From the NCBI RefSeq assembly GCF_004363955.1, contig NZ_SNZR01000011.1, positions 124,001-188,000 on the forward strand: a DNA stretch of 64,000 nucleotides, given 5' to 3'. A program made the translations under genes and the position numbers. This DNA comes from Enterovirga rhinocerotis. Its GTDB lineage: Bacteria > Pseudomonadota > Alphaproteobacteria > Rhizobiales > Beijerinckiaceae. Below are positions 24,784-34,105 of the stretch, in pieces; the first letter of the stretch is position 1; each line of letters begins with the position of its first letter. The notes beneath the pieces are model-generated. The model did no database searches, was not told the origin of the DNA, and saw only the letters and a program-made list of their open reading frames with translations.

Positions 24784-26610
24784 CTAGGCGGAGGCGATCG
24801 GCCGCGTCGCCTGCGCGAGCCAGGCGCGGGTCGGCTCGTCCAGCTCGTCCGAGAGGGCCTCCCGCACGCGGGCGTGGTAGGCGTCGAGCCAGGCCCGCTC
24901 GTCCGCGTCCAGAAGGGCGGGCTCGACGACGGCGAGGTCGAAAGGCGCGAGGGTCAGGGTCTCGAAGCCGAGCATCGGCCGCTCGGCCCCCTCGATCTCG
25001 CGGGCCTCGACGAGGACGAGGTTCTCCAGGCGGATGCCGTAGGCGCCGGTCTTGTAGTAGCCAGGCTCGTTCGAGACGATCATGCCCGGCTCGAGCGCCA
25101 CGCCGCCGAGCTTCGAGATGCGCTGCGGCCCCTCGTGGACGGAGAGATAGCTGCCGATGCCGTGGCCGGTGCCATGGTCGAAATCGAGCCCCGCCTCCCA
25201 GAGCGGCCGGCGGGCGAAGGCGTCGATCTGGGCGCCGGAGGTGCCTTTCGGAAAGACGGCGCGGGCGATGGCGATATGGCCCTTGAGCACCCGCGTGAAG
25301 CGGTCGCGCATCTCGGCGCTCGGCTCGCCGACGGCGATGGTGCGGGTGATGTCCGTCGTGCCGTCCCGGTACTGGGCGCCGGAATCGACCAGGAACAGCT
25401 CGCCGGGACCAAGCGTCCGGTCGCTGGCCCGGGTCACGCGGTAGTGGACGATCGCGCCGTTGGGGCCGGAGCCGGAAATGGTGGGGAAGGAGACGTCCTT
25501 CAGATGCCCGGTGTCGCGGCGGAACCCCTCCAGCGCCTCGACCGCGCCGATTTCGGTGACGCTGCCCGAAGGGGCGGTCTCGGCGAGCCAGCGCAGGTAG
25601 CGGGTCATGGCGACGCCGTCGCGCCGTTGCGCGGCGCGCGCGCCGGCGATCTCGGCCGCGTTCTTCACGGCCTTCATCAGCGTCAGCGGATCGGCGCCGC
25701 GATCGGGACGGCGGCCCGCCGCCTCGACGAGGCCGAGCAGGGCCGCGGCGCCCGTCGCCGAATCGATGCGGATCGCCCCGCCCTCGGGCCCGAGCCGCGC
25801 GATCTCCTCGGCGAGGCGTGCGGGGGGCGCGATCTCGGCGACGTCGCCGATCGCAGCGCCCGCTTCGTTCGAGATCTTGCGCGGGTCCATCACGAGGATC
25901 GGCCGGCCCTCGCGCGGCACGAGGGCGTAGCCGAGCGCGAGCGGCGTATGGGCCACGTCGCCGCCGCGGATGTTGAACAGCCAGGCGAGGTTCTGCGGGT
26001 CGGAGATCACGAGCCCGTCGAGCCGGTCCTTGGCCAGGGCCTCGCGCAGGCGACCGATCTTCGCCCCGGCGCTCTCGCCGGCGAGCTCTTCCGGCTGGAG
26101 CACGACAGGCGCGTGGGGCGGGGGAGGCCGGTCGGGCCAGACGGCGTCGAGGGGATTGGTCTCGGCCGGGACGAGCGTGCCGCCGGCCTTCGTCACGGCC
26201 TTCGCGAGGTCGTCGACGCCTTTGGCCGTGTGGAGCCAGGGATCGTAGGCGAGGCGGCGCGGACCGAGTTCGGCCGCGATCCAGGCCTCGGCATTGGTCT
26301 CGGCGAGCCGGACGACCGTGAGCAGCCCCGTATCGACCTGCTGCCCGGCCTGGAGCGTGTAGCGGCCGTCGACGACGATCGCGGCCCTGTCGGCGAGGAC
26401 GATCGCGGTGCCGGCGGAGCCCGTGAATCCGGTCAGCCAGGCGAGCCGGTCCGCCGAGGGCGGCACATATTCGGATTGGTGCTCGTCCGCGCGGGGCACG
26501 ACGAAGCCGTCGAGGCCGCGCCGGGCGAGTTCGGCGCGAAGCAGGGGAATGCGCCGGGTGCCCTGCGCCGGGGAGGCGAGGTCGTCGAAGCTCTGGAACT
26601 GGGCTGTCAT
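24784..26610 (-). CDS. pepP: Xaa-Pro aminopeptidase (M24 family)
   Basis: A 608-residue three-domain aminopeptidase P. Two creatinase-like N-terminal domains (residues 20-310) are followed by the pita-bread catalytic domain. The dinuclear metal ligands are seen in VDSGAQYRDGTTDITRT (two Asp), HGTGHGIG (His) and the Glu of SNEPGYY and the following RLEN. It removes an N-terminal residue preceding proline in the cytoplasm. The long form of about 600 residues is the one common in this class. It overlaps prmA by 4 bp (ATGA), so the two are co-translated. Confidence 0.93.
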   Translation of the reverse strand: MTAQFQSFDDLASPAQGTRRIPLLRAELARRGLDGFVVPRADEHQSEYVPPSADRLAWLTGFTGSAGTAIVLADRAAIVVDGRYTLQAGQQVDTGLLTVVRLAETNAEAWIAAELGPRRLAYDPWLHTAKGVDDLAKAVTKAGGTLVPAETNPLDAVWPDRPPPPHAPVVLQPEELAGESAGAKIGRLREALAKDRLDGLVISDPQNLAWLFNIRGGDVAHTPLALGYALVPREGRPILVMDPRKISNEAGAAIGDVAEIAPPARLAEEIARLGPEGGAIRIDSATGAAALLGLVEAAGRRPDRGADPLTLMKAVKNAAEIAGARAAQRRDGVAMTRYLRWLAETAPSGSVTEIGAVEALEGFRRDTGHLKDVSFPTISGSGPNGAIVHYRVTRASDRTLGPGELFLVDSGAQYRDGTTDITRTIAVGEPSAEMRDRFTRVLKGHIAIARAVFPKGTSGAQIDAFARRPLWEAGLDFDHGTGHGIGSYLSVHEGPQRISKLGGVALEPGMIVSNEPGYYKTGAYGIRLENLVLVEAREIEGAERPMLGFETLTLAPFDLAVVEPALLDADERAWLDAYHARVREALSDELDEPTRAWLAQATRPIASA

Positions 26611-27527
26611 CGCGGGTTCCGGGGGGAGACGCCGCCGCGGCGCAGGACGAGCGTCGCCCAGCCCTCGCGCACGGATTGCCGCCGCAGCGCAAGGCCTTGC
26701 GTCCGGTAGGCGGCGAGGATGCCCGGGACGTCGCGCTCGAGGAGGCCGGACAGCACGAGCGTGCCGTTCGAAGCGAGCACCCGGGCGATCGGGCGGGCGA
26801 GGCGGGCGAGGGGCCGGGCGAGGATATTGGCGAAGACGAGATCGAACCGGCCCGGGCGTCCGGCGAGGGCATGGCGCGTGCCCGGCCCGACATAGAAGGA
26901 CAGATGGGGCGCGATGCCGTTCAGCCGGGCATTCGCCCGCGCGACCTCGATGGAGACCGGGTCGATGTCGCCGGCGACGATGCCGGATTTCAGCGCCTTG
27001 GCCGCGGCGAAGGCGAGGATGCCGGTCCCGGTGCCGATGTCGAGCACATGGCGCGGCCGTCGCTGCTTCAACTCGTCGGCGAGGGCGGCGAGGCAGCCGC
27101 TCGTCGTGCCGTGATGGCCCGTGCCGAAGGCGAGCGCGGCCTCGATCTCGATGGCGAGGTCGTTCGAGCGGACCCGATGGCGATCATGCGAGCCGTGGAC
27201 GAGGAAGCGCCCGATGCGGACGGGGACGAGTCCGTCCAGCGAGGCCTTGACCCAATCCGAGCCGGCAAGCGTGTCGAAGACGGCCTCGTCGGCCGCATCG
27301 CCGACGGCCAGGCGGGCGAGTTCGCGGATCGCGGCCTCGTCCGGTTCGCTGGAGAAATAGGCCTCGAGCAGCCAGGACGGTCCGTCATCGACCTCGAAGG
27401 CGGCGACCGCCGTCTCGGCGGGGTCGAAGATCTCCCCGAGGAGTTCGGTGAGAGCCCGCGCCGTCCCCTCGTCGGTGGCGAGGCGCATCACATGCGTGGG
27501 GGCGTGAGGGTGGAGGCCTTCGAGCAT
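26607..27527 (-). CDS. prmA: Ribosomal protein L11 methyltransferase
   Basis: A 306-residue AdoMet-dependent enzyme that trimethylates lysines and the N-terminus of ribosomal protein L11. It has the two-part layout of PrmA: an N-terminal substrate-recognition domain (residues 1-100), a linker with the conserved AFGTGHHGTT segment, and a Rossmann methyltransferase with motif I (LDIGTGTGILAF) and motif IV (DLVFANILARPL). It is the first gene of a leftward pair with pepP. Start ATG 27527. Confidence 0.93.
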   Translation of the reverse strand: MLEGLHPHAPTHVMRLATDEGTARALTELLGEIFDPAETAVAAFEVDDGPSWLLEAYFSSEPDEAAIRELARLAVGDAADEAVFDTLAGSDWVKASLDGLVPVRIGRFLVHGSHDRHRVRSNDLAIEIEAALAFGTGHHGTTSGCLAALADELKQRRPRHVLDIGTGTGILAFAAAKALKSGIVAGDIDPVSIEVARANARLNGIAPHLSFYVGPGTRHALAGRPGRFDLVFANILARPLARLARPIARVLASNGTLVLSGLLERDVPGILAAYRTQGLALRRQSVREGWATLVLRRGGVSPRNPR

Positions 27528-27788
27528 GGCCCGGCTCTAGCATCGCCGACGTCCCGGGGCCATCGGCTTGACGCGTCGAGCGGCCCGCGGGTCCCCGGTC
27601 TCCGACGGCCGCTTGCCGTCGCCGACGAGGATCCGCGAGCTTGCATCGGGGCGCATTTCGCTCCACATCATGGGCGTTGCACCGCTGCGCCCGCCTGGAG
27701 CGCGGCTTTTTGCCGTCGCGTGATGGCGGATTCTCGTGTAGAGCGGCCCGGATGAGCCGTGCACGCGGCCAGAAAGGTCACGGTTTCA

Positions 27789-28064
27789 ATGGCGAAAGAG
27801 GAACTGATTCAGTTCGAAGGTCTCGTTCTCGAGGCGCTGCCGGACACGCGCTTTCGCGTCCAACTCGATAGCGGCCACGAGATCATCGCCTACACGGCCG
27901 GGAAGATGAAGAAGAACCGGATCAAGACGCTCGCCGGCGACCGCGTCACGGTCGAGATGTCGCCCTACGACCTCGAAAAAGGGCGCCTGATCTTCCGCCA
28001 CAAGGACGAGCGGCAATCGACCGGTCCCCGTCCGCCGTTCCGCGGTGGCATGCGACGCCGTTGA
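27789..28064 (+). CDS. infA: Translation initiation factor IF-1
   Basis: A 91-residue S1-like OB-fold protein from ATG 27789. It matches IF-1 throughout residues 1-72: [11 protein letters not shown], the [22 protein letters not shown] core, [18 protein letters not shown] and the IFRHK end. It then has an extra basic tail of about 19 residues, ending [11 protein letters not shown], where typical IF-1 is 72 residues. IF-1 occupies the ribosomal A site during initiation. Tailed forms occur as extra copies in some alphaproteobacteria, so another IF-1 gene may exist elsewhere. Confidence 0.92.
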   Translation: MAKEELIQFEGLVLEALPDTRFRVQLDSGHEIIAYTAGKMKKNRIKTLAGDRVTVEMSPYDLEKGRLIFRHKDERQSTGPRPPFRGGMRRR

Positions 28065-28132
28065 CCGGGCCCCGGCATCGACAGGAAACATTGTCCCGCT
28101 AATCCGCGCTCCTTCGACGAACAGGAGGGCCG

Positions 28133-31100
28133 GTGACGGTCGCGATTCCGAAACTCCGCATCTTCGTCTCGTCGCCCGGCGACGTGGGAGCCGAACGTGC
28201 GGTCGCCGTTGCGGTCACGGAGCGCCTTCAGCTCGAATTCCGCGGCCAGGTCGAGCTCGAGACCTATCTGTGGGAGCGGACGGTCCTGCGCGCGACCGAT
28301 TCGTTCCAAGCCCAGATCATCGACATCCAGGATGCCGATCTCGCGATCTTCATCCTCTGGTCGCGGATCGGCACGCCGCTGGCGATCGAGCAGTTCAAGC
28401 GCCAGGACGGCACGCAATACGGCTCGGGCACCGAGTATGAATTCGAGCGGGCCCGCGAGGGCTTCGTCGCCAAGGGGCGGCCCGATCTCCTCTGCTATCT
28501 CAAGACCGACGAGATCCGTTTCTCGCTGAAGGATCGCGAGGAACGCCAGCGCCGCAATGCCGAACTCGATTCGGTCGGCAGCTTCATCGATCGCTGGTTC
28601 CGCAACCCGGACGGCACCTTCAAATCGGCCTTCTATTCCTTCGAGAAGACGGCGGCCTTCGAGGAACTCGTCGAGATCCACCTGCGCGACTGGATCCGCG
28701 AGCGGCTGCGGGAGCTCCAGGCCGACGCCTCCTCGCGCACGGTCTGGAAGGGCTCGCCGTTCCGGGGGCTGCAGGCCTTCGATTACGAGCATTCGCTGAT
28801 CTATTGCGGCCGCACGGCCATGGTCGCCGAGGCGCTGGAGACGCTCCGCCGCCGGGCGGCGGCCGGGCGCGCCTTCCTGATGGTCACGGGAATGAGCGGG
28901 GTCGGCAAATCCTCGCTCGTCCGCGCCGGCATCGTGCCGCTGCTGATCCGCCCCTCGGTGATCGAGGGTGTGATCGGCTGGCGCCGCGCCACCTTCAAGC
29001 CGAGCGTCGGCACCCAGACCCTGCTCGAAGGGTTCGGGGCGGCGCTCCTCGCAGCCGACGCCCTGCCCGATCTTGCGGCGCCCGAGCAGATCGAACCGCT
29101 GCTGCGGGACCAGGCGGCGCTGACCAACGCCGTCATCCGGGCGCTCGACCTCGCGACCCAGAAGGCGCGTCAGGCCCGCCCCGATCCGGACACCGAGGGC
29201 ACCGTCCGCCTCGTCGTCGTCTTCGACCAATGCGAGGAGATCTTCGACGAGAAGGTGCCGATCGCCGATCGCGACGCCTTCGCGGAGGCGCTGCGCACGC
29301 TGGTCCTGACCGGCCGCGTCTGGATCATCGCGACCTTGCGGGCCGACTTCTTCAGCCGCACGGGCGACCTGCCCGAGCGCTTCCGCGAGCTGTTCATCGA
29401 GCGCGACGGCCTGTTCACGGTCGGCGGGCCGCGCACCGCCGAGATCGCGCAGATGATCCGACGGCCCGCCATGATGGCCGGCCTCGCCTTCGAGAAGCGT
29501 GGCGATCCCGAGGAGGGTCTCGACGAGGTCCTACGCGACGCGGCGGCCGGCAATCCGACCGTGCTGCCGTTGCTCGAATTCACGCTCGACGAACTCTTCC
29601 GCCGCTCGGGCGGGACGGGCTTGCTGCGGTTCTCCGATTACGAACAGATCGGCGGCCTGCACGGGGCGCTGAGGCTGCGGGCCGAGGAGGAGTTCGAGAA
29701 GCTCTCGCCCGCCGTGCAGGCCTCGCTTCCGCAGGTTCTGGCGGCGATGGTCCATACCGACCCGACCGACGACCGGCTTCTCCTGCAGAACCGCGTGCCG
29801 CTGTCGCAGTTCGACTCGCTTCCCGAATGCCGCCGGCTCATCGACGCCTTCGTCGCCGCGCATCTCTTCGTCGGCGACCAGGCCCCCGACGGTTCGCCCG
29901 TGGTCGCGCTCGCGCACGAGGCGCTGCTGCGCGAATGGCCGCCTGCGGTGCTGTGGATCGAGGCGAACCGGGAATCGCTCCGTCTGCGTTCGGGCATCGC
30001 GGCGGCGGCGGCGCTCTGGCGGACCAGCGACAGGCGCGAGAGCCGCCTCCTGTCGGGCGAGTTGCTGAAGGATGCGACCCGTCTCCTGCGGACCAACGCG
30101 ACGATGCTGGGGCCGGACGAGCGGGCCTTCGTCCAGGCTTCCGCCGAACTCGACCGGAAGCGGCGGATGAAGACCGTCCGGCGCGCGGCCCTCGCGGCGG
30201 CGGCGGTCCTCGTGATGGTGCTGATCCCGACGCTCGGCTTGCGGCAGATCCAGCACGGCGTGGCGACCGCATGGGCGATCCCCCGCCTCTGGAACGCCGA
30301 CCGCGTCCTGCCCGTCTCGCCCGAGGCCAAGGCCAATCTGCACCGGAGCATCGAGACGATCACGCAGATCGTGCGTCGGGATGCGGACGAGCATCCCGAA
30401 CTCGGCCCCTGGTCGATGGCGCAGATGCGGGCCGCGCTTCACGGCACGCCCGGCAACGCGGCGCAGGCCGGACGCGACCTGCGGGCGTACATGACGGGCC
30501 TGCGCGATCCGTCCTGCTTCTGCTGGAAGGAGACGGCCCAGCGGCTGCCCAACCATTTCGCGAGCGCCTGGGTGCTGCTGTCCTTCGCCCTCCACGAGGA
30601 GAAGGCGACGCCCGAGGAGCTCGACGCCGTCCTGGCGCGCCAGTCCGGTGCCGGCTGGTGGGGTATCTACCACCTGGTCGAGACCGACCGGAACGCCGCG
30701 GCCGGCGTCACGGCGCTGACGCTCCACGCGCTCCAGCACCATCTCGACCGGGGGCTCGTTCCGCCCGAGCAGCAGGACCGGGTCAAGACGGCCATCGCCA
30801 AGGGCGTCGCGTGGCTCCTGTCCCAGAAGCAGCCGGACGCCGCGCGCTGGCCGCCTTATCCGCTCCCGCCCGTCGGCATCTTCGAGAAGGGCGAATATCC
30901 CGGCCTGTCGGCCTTCGTGATCCATATCCTGCGCGAGGTCACCGGGGAGCGCGGCTTCGACCGGCCCTGGCTCGATGCCTTGCCGATCACCGTGCCGCAA
31001 TTCCGGGACAACGAGATCTCGAAGGCGAATCTGCTGGTCAAGGCGGGTGCCTCCGTCGAGGTCGACGATTCGCGCTTCTATCGGTTCCCGTGGATGCTGC

Positions 31101-31354
31101 TGGCGACGGTGGAGACGCAGGAGAGCGGCTCTCTCCTGCAACGCGCGCGGGCCCTGGTCTGGGTCGAGCAGGCGCTGAAGGCGCCGTTGTCGAACGCCGA
31201 TTTCGGCAACGAGGCCTGGATCGCCGGCGAGGTCCTCTTCGTCCTGCGCCAGGTCGAGGCGCGGCTCGAGGGCAAGCCCGCCTTCGCGGATCGCCCCGCC
31301 GCCGCGGCGGCGATCGGCCCGGACCGCTACGGAAAGTCCCCACCTGCGCAATAG
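28133..31354 (+). CDS. DUF4062-nSTAND1 NTPase with transmembrane helix and helical-repeat C-terminus
   Basis: A 1073-residue modular protein. Residues 6-110 match DUF4062 (RIFVSSPGDVGAER, AIFILWSRIGTPL), a domain found in conflict and signalling proteins. Residues 207-610 are an nSTAND1 NTPase: SPFRGLQAFDYEHSLIYCGR (linker and start), Walker A GMSGVGKSS (253-261), Walker B VVVFDQCEE (361-369), the TLRADFFSR sensor (401-409) and HEALLREWP (595-603). One transmembrane helix spans about 683-704. Residues 740-1050 are alpha-helical repeats resembling the prenyltransferase/squalene-cyclase toroid, where many relatives carry WD40 or TPR sensors. It stands alone between infA and a dehydrogenase gene. 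A defence or stress-sensing role is inference. Confidence 0.82.
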   Translation: MTVAIPKLRIFVSSPGDVGAERAVAVAVTERLQLEFRGQVELETYLWERTVLRATDSFQAQIIDIQDADLAIFILWSRIGTPLAIEQFKRQDGTQYGSGTEYEFERAREGFVAKGRPDLLCYLKTDEIRFSLKDREERQRRNAELDSVGSFIDRWFRNPDGTFKSAFYSFEKTAAFEELVEIHLRDWIRERLRELQADASSRTVWKGSPFRGLQAFDYEHSLIYCGRTAMVAEALETLRRRAAAGRAFLMVTGMSGVGKSSLVRAGIVPLLIRPSVIEGVIGWRRATFKPSVGTQTLLEGFGAALLAADALPDLAAPEQIEPLLRDQAALTNAVIRALDLATQKARQARPDPDTEGTVRLVVVFDQCEEIFDEKVPIADRDAFAEALRTLVLTGRVWIIATLRADFFSRTGDLPERFRELFIERDGLFTVGGPRTAEIAQMIRRPAMMAGLAFEKRGDPEEGLDEVLRDAAAGNPTVLPLLEFTLDELFRRSGGTGLLRFSDYEQIGGLHGALRLRAEEEFEKLSPAVQASLPQVLAAMVHTDPTDDRLLLQNRVPLSQFDSLPECRRLIDAFVAAHLFVGDQAPDGSPVVALAHEALLREWPPAVLWIEANRESLRLRSGIAAAAALWRTSDRRESRLLSGELLKDATRLLRTNATMLGPDERAFVQASAELDRKRRMKTVRRAALAAAAVLVMVLIPTLGLRQIQHGVATAWAIPRLWNADRVLPVSPEAKANLHRSIETITQIVRRDADEHPELGPWSMAQMRAALHGTPGNAAQAGRDLRAYMTGLRDPSCFCWKETAQRLPNHFASAWVLLSFALHEEKATPEELDAVLARQSGAGWWGIYHLVETDRNAAAGVTALTLHALQHHLDRGLVPPEQQDRVKTAIAKGVAWLLSQKQPDAARWPPYPLPPVGIFEKGEYPGLSAFVIHILREVTGERGFDRPWLDALPITVPQFRDNEISKANLLVKAGASVEVDDSRFYRFPWMLLATVETQESGSLLQRARALVWVEQALKAPLSNADFGNEAWIAGEVLFVLRQVEARLEGKPAFADRPAAAAAIGPDRYGKSPPAQ

Positions 31355-31427
31355 ACGTCTGGATGCGTCGCCATCGGCCGGCTAAACGCCCGGGATCGGC
31401 TCGGAGCCGGACGGGAGGGGAGGGCCC

Positions 31428-32510
31428 ATGGCCACGTATCAGATCGCGACGATCGAGGGTGACGGCATCGGGCCGGAGGTGACGCAGGCCGCGATGAAGG
31501 TGCTGACGGAGGCCTGCGGTTCGGACACCCTGTCCTTCGAGATGCGCGACGGCGGCGCCGGCCATTACGTCAAGTCGGGCGAGGTGCTGCCGGAGGACAC
31601 CTTCGTCGCCTGCCGGGACATGCATGCGATCCTGCACGGCGCCGCAGGCCTGCCGGGGATCGTCTATCCCGACGGCACCGAGGTCGGGAACGATCTGCAT
31701 CTGCGCCTGCGCTTCCGGCTCGACCTCTACGCCAACATGCGCCCGGTGAAGCTGCTCCGCGGCGTGCGCTCGCCGTTGCGCGACGTCGAGGCGGGGATCG
31801 ACTACGTCATCGTCCGCGAGAACACCGAGGGGCTCTATGCCAGCCGCGGCGCGGGCGTTCTGCTGCGGGGCGAGGTCGCCTCCGACACGCTGGTCGTGAC
31901 CCGCAAGGGCACGGAGCGGGTGGCCCGCTTCGCCTTCGACCTCTCCCGCCGCCGGAACGGCGCCCCGCGCGACGGCAAGCGCCGCGTGACGGTCTGCGAC
32001 AAGGCCAACATCCTGCGGACCTACGCCTTCTTCCGCGCCGTCTGCGACGAGGTCGCGACCGAGTATCCGGATGTCGAGATCGACTACGCCTATGCGGATG
32101 CGATCACCGTCCACCTCGTGAAGAAGCCTGATTTCTACGACGTGATCGTCGCCGAGAACATGTTCGGCGACATCATCTCCGATCTCGGAGCGGCGACGGC
32201 GGGCGGCATGGGCATCTCTCCCTCGGGCGAGATCGGCGACCACCAGGCCCTGTTCCAGGGCGCGCACGGCTCGGCGCCCGACATCGCCGGGCAGAACGTC
32301 GCGAGCCCGCTCGCGACGATCCTGTCGGGTTCGCTCATGCTGCGCTGGCTCTCCGAGCGCCACGGCGACGCGACCCTCGCCGGGGCGGCGGACCGGATCG
32401 ACGCGGCGGTCAACACGGTCCTCGCCGAGGGCATTGCGGTGCCGCGCGATCTCGGCGGGCAGGCGGGCTGCACCGAGGTGGCGGACGCCGTGTGCAGGGC
32501 GCTCGGATGA
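31428..32510 (+). CDS. Isocitrate/isopropylmalate dehydrogenase family protein
   Basis: A 360-residue NAD(P)-dependent beta-hydroxyacid oxidative decarboxylase. Seen are the N-terminal IEGDGIGPEV, the substrate-binding RENTEGLYAS with Arg residues in LRLRFRLDLYANMRP, metal-binding Asp residues in NMFGDIISDLGA, and the cofactor loop EPxHGSAPDIAG-type (QGAHGSAPDIAG). Substrate could be isocitrate, homoisocitrate, isopropylmalate or tartrate; the window has no leu or citrate genes to decide. It follows the STAND protein by 73 bp, with GGGAGGGGAGGG before ATG 31428. Confidence 0.9.
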   Translation: MATYQIATIEGDGIGPEVTQAAMKVLTEACGSDTLSFEMRDGGAGHYVKSGEVLPEDTFVACRDMHAILHGAAGLPGIVYPDGTEVGNDLHLRLRFRLDLYANMRPVKLLRGVRSPLRDVEAGIDYVIVRENTEGLYASRGAGVLLRGEVASDTLVVTRKGTERVARFAFDLSRRRNGAPRDGKRRVTVCDKANILRTYAFFRAVCDEVATEYPDVEIDYAYADAITVHLVKKPDFYDVIVAENMFGDIISDLGAATAGGMGISPSGEIGDHQALFQGAHGSAPDIAGQNVASPLATILSGSLMLRWLSERHGDATLAGAADRIDAAVNTVLAEGIAVPRDLGGQAGCTEVADAVCRALG

Positions 32511-32614
32511 GCCTCTCCTCGCGTGGCATCGTGCCGCGCGAGGGCCGTGCAGCCCCAAGGGCCGTCATGCGTTGACCCTCAGCCTGCCCCGTCAGGCTCA
32601 ACAGGGAGACATGA

Positions 32615-33121
32615 ATGGCCATCTCGCGTCGCGCACAGGATCGTTTGCTCAGCCAGGACGAATTGGATCTCGTTCAGAGGACCCGTGACCAGGCCCTCCG
32701 GGACGCGGGACATAGCGAGCTGACGTCCCTTCGTGCGGTGATCCGCGAGAGGCGCGACAGGGCACGGGCCACGGCTTCGCGGCAGCGCCGGGAGATGCGC
32801 GGCAAGGCCGAGCCGAAGGGTGCGCGTCCGGCGGCGGGGAATGTCGGCACCGTCGGCAAGTACGATCTGCTGACCTCGGCGCTGAAGCGGATCGGCAATG
32901 AGCTGCGCAGGCGCACCCAATCCTCCAAGGCCACCCAGTCGCGCCACGCACAGCGGGCGCTCTCTATGAAGAATGCGGCGCCGTCGACATCGACGAAGCC
33001 GGACGATCGCACCGCCGACGAGGGGATGAGAAGCGTCCCCAACGATGCGCAGGCGCCGTCCGGGGCTTTCGGCGACGCGGGACTTCAGCCGGCGATGCAG
33101 CGGGCGAAATTCGCCCGCTGA
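32615..33121 (+). CDS. Basic hypothetical protein
   Basis: A 168-residue Arg/Lys/Ala-rich cytoplasmic protein from ATG 32615, behind GGGAGAC. Residues 10-100 are helical with frequent charged pairs (LDLVQRTRDQALRD, VIRERRDRARATASRQRREMRG), and the C-terminal third is disordered and low complexity. No domain recognised; nucleic acid binding would fit the charge. The gene is convergent with the DapA-like gene, whose stop is 4 bp away. Confidence 0.6.
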   Translation: MAISRRAQDRLLSQDELDLVQRTRDQALRDAGHSELTSLRAVIRERRDRARATASRQRREMRGKAEPKGARPAAGNVGTVGKYDLLTSALKRIGNELRRRTQSSKATQSRHAQRALSMKNAAPSTSTKPDDRTADEGMRSVPNDAQAPSGAFGDAGLQPAMQRAKFAR

Positions 33122-33125
33122 CCGA

Positions 33126-34028
33126 TCACTGCGCGAGGTCGGCCGGAAGGGCTTTCAGGGCCGCGGCGACGTCGTCCCGGGCCGATCCCGTCAGCGGCAG
33201 GATCGGACGGGGCGGCTCGGCGCGGCAGAGGCCGAGGAGGTCGGCGAGGGCATAGACGACGCGCAGGCTGGTGTGGCGGCGGAAGCACTCCCAGAGAGGC
33301 TCCAGCCCCGCATGGAGCCGGGCCGTCTCCGCCGTGTCGCCGGCCTGGGCGGCGCGGGTGATGGCGAGCGTCGCCTTCGGCAGCGTGCCGCCGACAACGC
33401 TGTACCAGGCCTTCGCGCCGGCCAGCAGGGCGTCCGGGGCGGCGATGTCGATGCTGCATCCGACCGAGAAGCCGGGCTGGACGGCTTCGCCGAGCGCGCG
33501 GAACTGCGCGGCCACCTCGTTCTTCGGCTTGGCGCCCGTTTTCACGCCGAGGATCCCGTCGACCCGGCTCAGCCGTCCGATCAGGGCGGGCGAGAACGTG
33601 AAATGCGTCGTGCCGGGATTGTCGTAGATGCAGAGCGGCAGGCCGCTCTCCGTCGCGACCGTCTCGAAATGCACGAACACCTCCTCGTCGAGGAGCGGCG
33701 TGTAGGAGACCGGCGCGAGGAGGCCCGCCGCGGCGCCCGCGGCCTTCGCGTCCTCGGCTAGGCGCAGAGCGTCGTCCGTGCGCAGGGCGCCGATCCCGAC
33801 GACGATCGGCACGGCGCCGGCCGCCTCGTCCAGCGCGATCTCCAGCGCCCGGCGGCGCTGCTCGCGCGTGAGATAGGCATAGGTCCCGGTCGAGCCGAGA
33901 AGGCCGATGGAATCGACCCGCGCCGCAGCGAGCCGTGCGACGAGGCGCCGAAGCGCAGCCTCGTCGACCGTGCCGTGGCGATCGGCGGGCGTGATCGGGA
34001 AGGCGGACAGGCCGGACAGGGCGATCAT
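33126..34028 (-). CDS. DapA/NanA-family aldolase
   Basis: A 300-residue TIM-barrel protein. The class I aldolase pattern is present: GLLGSTGTYAYLT (phosphate/carboxylate loop), the catalytic Tyr in LCIYDNPGTTHF and Schiff-base Lys in ILGVKTGAK. Members include dihydrodipicolinate synthase, N-acetylneuraminate lyase and keto-deoxy sugar-acid aldolases. The sequence around the Lys differs from true DapA, and no lysine genes are near, so sugar-acid or hydroxyproline-type degradation is more likely. It is a single gene reading leftward. Confidence 0.86.
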   Translation of the reverse strand: MIALSGLSAFPITPADRHGTVDEAALRRLVARLAAARVDSIGLLGSTGTYAYLTREQRRRALEIALDEAAGAVPIVVGIGALRTDDALRLAEDAKAAGAAAGLLAPVSYTPLLDEEVFVHFETVATESGLPLCIYDNPGTTHFTFSPALIGRLSRVDGILGVKTGAKPKNEVAAQFRALGEAVQPGFSVGCSIDIAAPDALLAGAKAWYSVVGGTLPKATLAITRAAQAGDTAETARLHAGLEPLWECFRRHTSLRVVYALADLLGLCRAEPPRPILPLTGSARDDVAAALKALPADLAQ

Positions 34029-34105
34029 CGTCGTCTCCAGACGGGGCGCGCCGGCTCACGGCAGGCGTGGGGTTCGTCCGTCTTATGTCCGATAGCATCT
34101 CCCGC

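Noticed and set aside
24704-26893. N-terminal extension of the secreted-protein frame to 1114 residues
   Set aside because: The extension lies over pepP and is low-complexity; the signal peptide at 24703 marks the true start.
28804-31482. An 892-codon rightward open frame inside the STAND gene
   Set aside because: It is Arg/Pro/Gly/Ala-rich in the pattern of high-GC out-of-frame reading and has no domain, while the other frame carries all STAND motifs.
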